Under the pieces are notes generated by a model. It was not told the origin of the DNA. It saw nothing but the letters and a program-made list of their open reading frames with translations, and searched no databases. From contig JAJPYW010000221.1 in NCBI GenBank assembly GCA_021204715.1, positions 1 to 8,720 of the forward strand: DNA of 8,720 bases, in the 5' to 3' direction. Below are positions 1 through 8,720 of the stretch, one piece after another (within the stretch, counting starts at the first letter, position 1; every line of letters starts with the position of its first letter). A program made the position numbers and the translations under genes. The DNA comes from Prevotellaceae bacterium. Its GTDB lineage: Bacteria; Bacteroidota; Bacteroidia; Bacteroidales; Bacteroidaceae.

Positions 1-1
1 T

Positions 2-4677
<4,676 letters not shown>

Positions 4678-4681
4678 GCGC

Positions 4682-4723
4682 GCGGTTCATCATTTGAACT
4701 GCAAGTTAAAGGGAAACATCCCT
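4682..4723 (+). other. Two tandem intercistronic hairpins
   Basis: The 77-bp spacer between the beta-galactosidase and kinase genes can form an 8-bp stem with one G-T pair (4682-4689 with 4695-4702, 5-nt loop). A 5-bp GC-rich stem follows (4710-4714 with 4719-4723, 4-nt loop). Neither is followed by a T-run, so they do not look like an intrinsic terminator. They could stabilise or process the upstream message. The remainder, 4724-4754, is AT-rich leader, and I see no convincing promoter there. Confidence 0.4.
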
Positions 4724-4754
4724 ATTACGATATTAGATTTTAGTTTTAGACAGT

Positions 4755-5840
4755 ATGAAGAATTTAGCGGACATTACCGCCCGGTTCAACCTCAAGGGCA
4801 CGGTGCAGGATATCGTGCCCTTGGGCAACGGGCTTATCAACGATACCTATAAAGTACAAACGTGCGGGGCAGACACTCCCGACTACGTGTTGCAGCGTAT
4901 CAACCATGCCATCTTCCAGAATGTGGAGATGCTGCAGGCCAACATAGAAGCTGTTACGGCGCACATCCGCAGCAAACTCATCCGGCGCGGCGAGGCCGAC
5001 ATAGACCGCAAGGTGCTCTCTTTCATGAAAACCGACGCAGGGAAAACCTACTACTACGACGGCGATGACTATTGGCGTGTGTCGCTTTTCATTCCCCGTG
5101 CCCGCACGTTCGAAACGGTGAACCCCACCTATTCCCGCTATGCCGGACAAGCCTTCGGCGAGTTCCAAGCCATGTTGGCCGACATTCCCGTGGCATTGGG
5201 CGAAACCATTCCCAACTTCCACAACATGGAGTTCCGCCTGCAGCAGTTGCGCGACAGCGTGGCTACCGACGCCGTGGGACGGGTAGGGGAGGTCAGCGGT
5301 TACTTGGATGAGATAGAAAGACGCGCCGACGACATGTGTAAGGCCGAGCGGCTGCACCGTGAAGGGAAACTTCCCAAGCGTGTGTGCCATTGCGACACAA
5401 AGGTAAACAACATGATGTTCGACGAGGATGGCTCGGTGCTTTGCGTCATCGACTTGGACACCGTGATGCCCAACTTCATCTTCTCCGATTACGGCGACTT
5501 CCTGCGCACGGCTGCCAATACCGGCGCTGAAGACGACCGAGACTTGGACCGTGTGACGTTCGACATGGACATCTTCAAGGCCTTTACCGAAGGCTACCTT
5601 GCCGGTGCGGGAAGCTTCCTCACCCCCATTGAGGTGGAGAACCTTCCCTACGCGGCGGCACTATTCCCTTACATGCAGTGCGTGCGTTTCCTTGCCGACT
5701 ACATCAACGGCGACACCTATTATAAGATAGCCTCTCCCGACCACAACTTGGTGCGCACCAAGGCGCAGTTCAAGTTGCTGCAAAGTGTGGAGGCACACAC
5801 CGGGGAGATGACGGCGTTTATCGAAGCGTGTATGCGGTAA
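4755..5840 (+). CDS. Aminoglycoside phosphotransferase-fold sugar kinase, probable N-acetylhexosamine 1-kinase (NahK-like)
   Basis: This 361-residue cytoplasmic kinase of the APH/choline-kinase fold has the length and order of bifidobacterial NahK (LnpB), which phosphorylates GalNAc and GlcNAc at C1 using ATP. The N-terminal strand PLGNGLINDTYKV (about 22-34) is the nucleotide-binding loop region, and YVLQRIN (about 43-49) supplies a basic residue typical of this group. The catalytic loop is HCDTKVNN with H212, D214 (catalytic base) and N219. The metal-binding motif is VIDLDTV with D233 and D235, followed by SDYGD. No signal peptide or membrane segment is seen. It follows the two glycosidase genes on the same strand, and released GalNAc would be a logical substrate. 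The ATG at 4755 is the first good start and places the nucleotide loop at the usual distance. Other sugars or an unrelated small-molecule substrate cannot be excluded from sequence alone; the fold is near certain, the substrate moderate. Confidence 0.85.
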   Translation: MKNLADITARFNLKGTVQDIVPLGNGLINDTYKVQTCGADTPDYVLQRINHAIFQNVEMLQANIEAVTAHIRSKLIRRGEADIDRKVLSFMKTDAGKTYYYDGDDYWRVSLFIPRARTFETVNPTYSRYAGQAFGEFQAMLADIPVALGETIPNFHNMEFRLQQLRDSVATDAVGRVGEVSGYLDEIERRADDMCKAERLHREGKLPKRVCHCDTKVNNMMFDEDGSVLCVIDLDTVMPNFIFSDYGDFLRTAANTGAEDDRDLDRVTFDMDIFKAFTEGYLAGAGSFLTPIEVENLPYAAALFPYMQCVRFLADYINGDTYYKIASPDHNLVRTKAQFKLLQSVEAHTGEMTAFIEACMR

Positions 5841-5863
5841 GGGAATAGGAGAAGATATTCATC

Positions 5864-7036
5864 TTACAGCGACGCCTCAAGGATAGCGTAAATATCTTCC
5901 TCTGAAAGAGGAGCGAAGATATGGGGATTGTCGAGACCTTCATTCGTGGCGATATGGTGGGCTATTTCATGCAGGCGGTTGCCATCGATGCCCACTTCGC
6001 CCAAGGTCATCGGCATGTGCATGGTGTCCTTGAAGAAGTTGTGTACGCACGTGATGGTTTGTTCTGCAATGTCGTGTGCGGGCAGGTCGGCAGGGATATT
6101 GAAAACACCCACACCATACTTGACGAAGCGCTCCAAGGTGCGCTCATTGAGGATGTGGCGCATCCAACGGGGCATGATAATGGCAAGTCCCTCGCCGTGG
6201 GTGATGTCATAGTATGCCGACAATGCATGTTCAATGCCATGCATCGGCCATCCGGACATTCCCGAACCGAGGTTCAACAAGCCGTTGCAACCAAATGTAC
6301 ATGCAAGCATTATCTCTGAACGGGCCTCATAGTCGTTGGGATTCTGTAGCGCGACGGGGCCGAACTTCATCAGCGTCTTGATGATTGTCAGAATGAAACC
6401 GTCGGCAACGGAGTTCGACGGGGAAACGAAGAACTGTTCCGTGGCGTGGTTGATGGCGTCGGCAACACCTGCGGCAGTATGCTTCGCATTGACGGTCATT
6501 GTATATGCCGGGTCAAGGAACGAGCAAACGGGCCAGAGATGCGGGTCTAAATACCCAATCTTGTCGTTTGTCTCCGTGCGTGAAATCACGCCGCCGCAAT
6601 CATACTCACTCCCGGTGGCAGCCAAGGTAATGATGTCTACAATGGGAAGCGCGTCTTGGGCCATCACCTTGTAGGAAATCAAATCCCATGGGTCGCCATC
6701 ATATTTCGCTCCCGCTGCAATCGCCTTGCAGCAGTCGAGTACAGAGCCTCCACCCACGGCAAGTATCACGTCAATGTGCTGTTCCTTGCAAATCCTCACA
6801 CCGTCTAAAACACTCGGGTTGTACTTGGGATTCGGTTCTATGCCACTCAACTCGTGGATTTCAAAACCATGCAACAATGTCTTTACTTTGTCGTAAAGGC
6901 CGATTCTCTTTATACTACCTCCTCCGTAAGCAAGCAATACCTTTTTGCCTAAAGGAGCGATGGCGTCGGGCAACTTCTCGACAACATCCTTGCCGAAAAC
7001 AAGTCTGGTTGGACTGTGGTAATCAAAACTATTCAT
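5864..7036 (-). CDS. Iron-type (group III) alcohol dehydrogenase, YqhD/butanol dehydrogenase-like
   Basis: This 390-residue cytoplasmic NAD(P)H-dependent alcohol/aldehyde oxidoreductase probably reduces short-chain aldehydes. The N-terminal Rossmann-like half carries YGGGS (37-41), a loop associated with NADPH use in YqhD, and the family GGGS-V-x-D motif at 95-101. The four metal ligands known from YqhD line up at D193, H197, H266 and H280 (in DAINH and HGIEH...THGEG), so the metal site is intact. TGSEYDCGGV (141-150) is the usual substrate-site region. Length matches the family. The stop lies 23 bp from the end of the convergent kinase gene, so the gene is not in that operon. The ATG at 7036 is preceded by AAAAGAGG, an unusually SD-like stretch for this phylum though very close to the start. 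It has its own promoter and a long leader. The natural substrate is unknown; annotation as lactaldehyde reductase would be a guess. Confidence 0.93.
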   Translation of the reverse strand: MNSFDYHSPTRLVFGKDVVEKLPDAIAPLGKKVLLAYGGGSIKRIGLYDKVKTLLHGFEIHELSGIEPNPKYNPSVLDGVRICKEQHIDVILAVGGGSVLDCCKAIAAGAKYDGDPWDLISYKVMAQDALPIVDIITLAATGSEYDCGGVISRTETNDKIGYLDPHLWPVCSFLDPAYTMTVNAKHTAAGVADAINHATEQFFVSPSNSVADGFILTIIKTLMKFGPVALQNPNDYEARSEIMLACTFGCNGLLNLGSGMSGWPMHGIEHALSAYYDITHGEGLAIIMPRWMRHILNERTLERFVKYGVGVFNIPADLPAHDIAEQTITCVHNFFKDTMHMPMTLGEVGIDGNRLHEIAHHIATNEGLDNPHIFAPLSEEDIYAILEASL

Positions 7037-7165
7037 AACCTCTTTTATTATAATGTAAGTTCAATGAAATACAAGTGTCTCAAACTTGGTGATTGGCGGG
7101 AATTACCGTCTTCAAGGTTTATAAGACCAAAGGCGACATATACTGTCCGCTGTAATCTCGGGAAA

Positions 7166-7196
7166 CAAATATAATGAGAATTCTTTGCATCACAAA
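7166..7196 (-). promoter_or_regulatory. Bacteroidota-type promoter for the alcohol dehydrogenase gene
   Basis: On the minus strand TTTG (7196-7193) is followed after exactly 19 bp by TATATTTG (7173-7166). This is a perfect match to the Bacteroides consensus TTTG-N19-TAnnTTTG. Transcription should start a few bases further on, near 7160, giving an untranslated leader of about 120 nt before the ATG at 7036. Confidence 0.85.
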
Positions 7197-7229
7197 TCAT
7201 TCATGCAAGTTTTTTTGATGCATGCAAGT
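7197..7229 (-). repeat. Pair of 14-bp direct repeats abutting the -33 box (candidate operator)
   Basis: On the minus strand ACTTGCATGCATCA (7229-7216) and ACTTGCATGAATGA (7210-7197) agree at 12 of 14 positions and are offset by 19 bp, nearly two helical turns. A run of T/A separates them. The second copy directly touches the TTTG box at 7193-7196. An inverted copy of the core, TTGCAT on the plus strand, lies inside the promoter spacer at 7185-7190. Tandem half-sites overlapping the -33 region are typical of AraC-type activators, including those on hybrid two-component systems. The regulator is not in this window. Confidence 0.55.
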
Positions 7230-7261
7230 AAAGGGAATGTGCAGCATCTGCTTCTCCTTAT

Positions 7262-7302
7262 ATAAAAGAGAGCCAGTCCTTTTGGGATTGGCTCTCTTTT
7301 AT
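7262..7302 (-). terminator. Strong intrinsic terminator downstream of tRNA-Thr
   Basis: An 18-bp stem (7262-7279 with 7285-7302, one G-T pair, 5-nt loop) has GC-rich inner base pairs and ends in CTCTTTTAT on both strands, so it could work in either direction. It lies about 50 bp after the 3' end of the tRNA gene in its direction of transcription, and upstream of the dehydrogenase promoter. It therefore most likely ends the tRNA transcript and insulates the next gene. Confidence 0.85.
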
Positions 7303-7326
7303 CATTGGAATTGGCTATTATTTCCG

Positions 7327-7346
7327 TCTCTTTTATACTAAAGAGA
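7327..7346 (-). other. Small inverted repeat in the tRNA trailer
   Basis: A perfect 7-bp inverted repeat (TCTCTTT / AAAGAGA, 6-nt loop) begins three bases after the tRNA discriminator. One arm repeats the CTCTTTTAT sequence of the terminator stem at 7294-7302. It may aid 3'-end processing or pair alternatively with the terminator arms, but it is AT-rich and may have no role. Confidence 0.3.
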
Positions 7347-7348
7347 AG

Positions 7349-7421
<73 letters not shown>

Positions 7422-7442
7422 ATGCCATATCGTTACGGGGTG

Positions 7443-7473
7443 CAAAAGTATGCCTTTTATTTGAATCTACAAA
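7443..7473 (-). promoter_or_regulatory. Bacteroidota-type promoter for tRNA-Thr
   Basis: On the minus strand TTTG (7473-7470) lies exactly 19 bp before TACTTTTG (7450-7443), an exact consensus match. The predicted start is around 7437, leaving a 5' leader of roughly 15 nt for RNase P to remove. A run of seven A on the same strand at 7491-7485 sits where an UP element would lie. Confidence 0.85.
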
Positions 7474-7476
7474 ACG

Positions 7477-7500
7477 ATTGTACCTTTTTTTGGGTACAAT
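7477..7500. repeat. Perfect 8-bp inverted repeat with an A/T-tract loop
   Basis: ATTGTACC (7477-7484) and GGTACAAT (7493-7500) are perfect inverted repeats around an 8-base loop that is almost all T on the plus strand. It lies just upstream of the tRNA -33 box and about 100 bp beyond the end of the CHAT gene. Possible roles are a weak 3' end for the CHAT message, a protein-binding site, or an UP-like element for the tRNA promoter. There is no proper U-tract after the stem, so a terminator is not well supported. Confidence 0.45.
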
Positions 7501-7596
7501 TCAGTGCATGCCGTTCCTATAACAGTGGCTCAAGCAATGACGGTTGGGTAAACTGTGTTTATCTGATTCAAACGATAGTCATAAATATGAAACCGA
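7501..7596. other. Intergenic stretch without recognisable features
   Basis: This is the 3' flank of the CHAT gene, between its stop and the inverted repeat near the tRNA promoter. I see no gene, no clear terminator and no consensus promoter here. The plus-strand reading frame that crosses it also crosses the tRNA antisense and has no protein-like features. Confidence 0.5.
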
Positions 7597-8720
7597 TTAA
7601 TATACAGCATCCAATAGCACGAATGGGGCCCAATATCGAGGAGATTCGTAAGGGTGGGTGGTGCGTGTGACGGATTGCTTCTCCGTGCTTATCCCCTCAG
7701 GCTCCATCATCCTCTTTTCAGAGAGTGTAAGGTTGTCGTTGAGCATGACGGGCTCTTCTTCTACTTCTTGGTAATCACGCACGTACTGTTGTGCTGCTCT
7801 TAGTGCGTCATGCATGCTCTTTCCGGATACACATTGTTTATAAAATTCGGCCATAATCAATTGAGTGCAAGTGTCTGCAACTTCCCATATACAAGCCATC
7901 ACCGTTTTAACTCCTGCATGTTTGAGAGCGTAAGCAAGGCCGAAGTTTTGACACGATGTTGAAGCGCTGCAAAGCGAATTGCTCCCGGCGATAACCACTA
8001 AACTGACATCACTTAGATCCATTTGAAAAACTTCTAAGCCTGTCAATATGTTATTTTTGTCAGCATCAATACCTGTACCAAGGTCAGCATAGTTGATTAT
8101 CTCCGCTTCTGATAATACGAGTATATTGCAAGCCAATAGATTCTCCCTGAGAGAACTGTACGTCCTTGATTGTATGAATGGTTGTATGGCCGTCGATTCT
8201 AATGCCTGTTTAATGCTAAAAAAATTACTGTGGCTGGCTATATGAATAATGTCGAATTGATTTCCTATGAGATGGTCTCTCAATAGTTCTTCTGTCGCAT
8301 CTTTCTTCTGGAGCAGCATGATGTGATGTAGCGATGGCCTTAAAATAGAATCTATATGCTCTACTTCCCGTTTTGTTTCAGGTAAAAAACTGAATGAAGA
8401 TTGAACTATTCCCGGCAAAGCATACTTTCTTCCTGATGAAGGGAGCCCGTGCTCATTATGGAATAAATCATTTTCGTATGAATAATCCAATCCACCTATA
8501 AGTAATGCTGTATCCAATTTCTTTGGTTGCTCGGCAAGCATTTTCAAGGATTCTCCTGAAGATATTCTGAAACATGAACTTTCAGGGTGAGAATAATCCC
8601 ATATAGCTTCTAATGGTGTGTAATTGAGCATTCCGGCAGGTCTGAACATTATACGTTTTTTCCCCTCTATATATGGATTGATTTTCTCGTATATGGTGTC
8701 TGATATTGTTTCCCATAGCT
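7597..8720 (-). CDS. CHAT-domain (caspase-like) protein, C-terminal part; likely TPR-CHAT, putative Cys-to-Ser active site
   Basis: This is the C-terminal 373 residues of a CHAT (caspase HetF associated with TPRs) protein. An ATG exists at 8647-8649, but the frame stays open for 23 more codons to the window edge. Those residues, with the adjoining GKKRIMFRPAGMLNYTPLEA, match the start of a normal CHAT domain, so the gene is 5'-truncated and a TPR-rich N-terminus is expected outside. Numbering from that ATG, the catalytic His is H140 in IIHIASHSNF (family HIATHG). The nucleophile motif, usually LVVLSAC, reads LVVIAGS, putting S223 at the Cys position. Gap-free alignment to the following FGLxxALKHAG segment (236 onward) supports this register. 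Cysteines occur at C227 and C233. The ending SPRYWAPFVLLD is the normal domain end. A charged insert (about 290-330) precedes it. No membrane segment is seen in this part. The gene is visibly AT-richer than the glycan operon. CHAT proteins are proteases in some defence and signalling systems; the role here is unknown. Confidence 0.85.
   Translation of the reverse strand, partial: LWETISDTIYEKINPYIEGKKRIMFRPAGMLNYTPLEAIWDYSHPESSCFRISSGESLKMLAEQPKKLDTALLIGGLDYSYENDLFHNEHGLPSSGRKYALPGIVQSSFSFLPETKREVEHIDSILRPSLHHIMLLQKKDATEELLRDHLIGNQFDIIHIASHSNFFSIKQALESTAIQPFIQSRTYSSLRENLLACNILVLSEAEIINYADLGTGIDADKNNILTGLEVFQMDLSDVSLVVIAGSNSLCSASTSCQNFGLAYALKHAGVKTVMACIWEVADTCTQLIMAEFYKQCVSGKSMHDALRAAQQYVRDYQEVEEEPVMLNDNLTLSEKRMMEPEGISTEKQSVTRTTHPYESPRYWAPFVLLDAVY

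Noticed and set aside
4734..4741. TAGATTTT as a possible -7 box for a separate kinase promoter
   Set aside because: The last base does not match TAnnTTTG and no TTTG lies about 19 bp upstream; the kinase is more simply read from the upstream operon promoter.
5852..5865. Small hairpin (AAGAT/ATCTT) between the convergent kinase and dehydrogenase genes
   Set aside because: Only five AT-rich pairs, overlapping the dehydrogenase stop codon and without a T-run; too weak to call a terminator.

Overview
The window looks like a chromosomal piece from a gut-type member of the Bacteroidales (Bacteroides/Phocaeicola-like; genus not resolvable by eye). The basis is two exact matches to the Bacteroidota housekeeping promoter (TTTG, 19 bp, TAnnTTTG), near absence of Shine-Dalgarno sites, and a secreted-glycosidase operon of a kind common in this group.

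Left part, bases 2-5840, + strand, GC-rich: a three-gene glycan operon. A 5'-truncated GH109-type NAD-dependent glycosidase (alpha-N-acetylgalactosaminidase family) is followed after 2 bp by a secreted GH2 beta-galactosidase with a complete active site. After a 77-bp spacer with two small hairpins comes a cytoplasmic sugar kinase resembling N-acetylhexosamine 1-kinase (NahK). Together they suggest trimming of mucin-type or blood-group glycans outside the cytoplasm, with Gal and GalNAc released and the amino sugar phosphorylated inside. No transporter, SusCD pair or regulator lies in the window.

Middle part, bases 5864-7421, - strand: a YqhD/BDH-type metal-dependent alcohol dehydrogenase converges on the operon with a 23-bp gap. 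It has its own promoter, a leader of roughly 120 nt, and a pair of direct repeats touching the -33 box that look like an activator site. Upstream of it are a strong stem-loop terminator and a tRNA-Thr(CGU) gene with its own promoter.

Right part, bases 7597-8720, - strand, clearly AT-richer: the C-terminal half of a CHAT-domain (caspase-like) protein whose reading frame runs off the window edge. The catalytic His is present, but a gap-free alignment to the usual family motif puts Ser where the nucleophilic Cys should be. This is the least ordinary object in the window. The rest is fairly conventional Bacteroidales metabolism. I did not see CRISPR arrays, insertion sequences or clear attachment sites.
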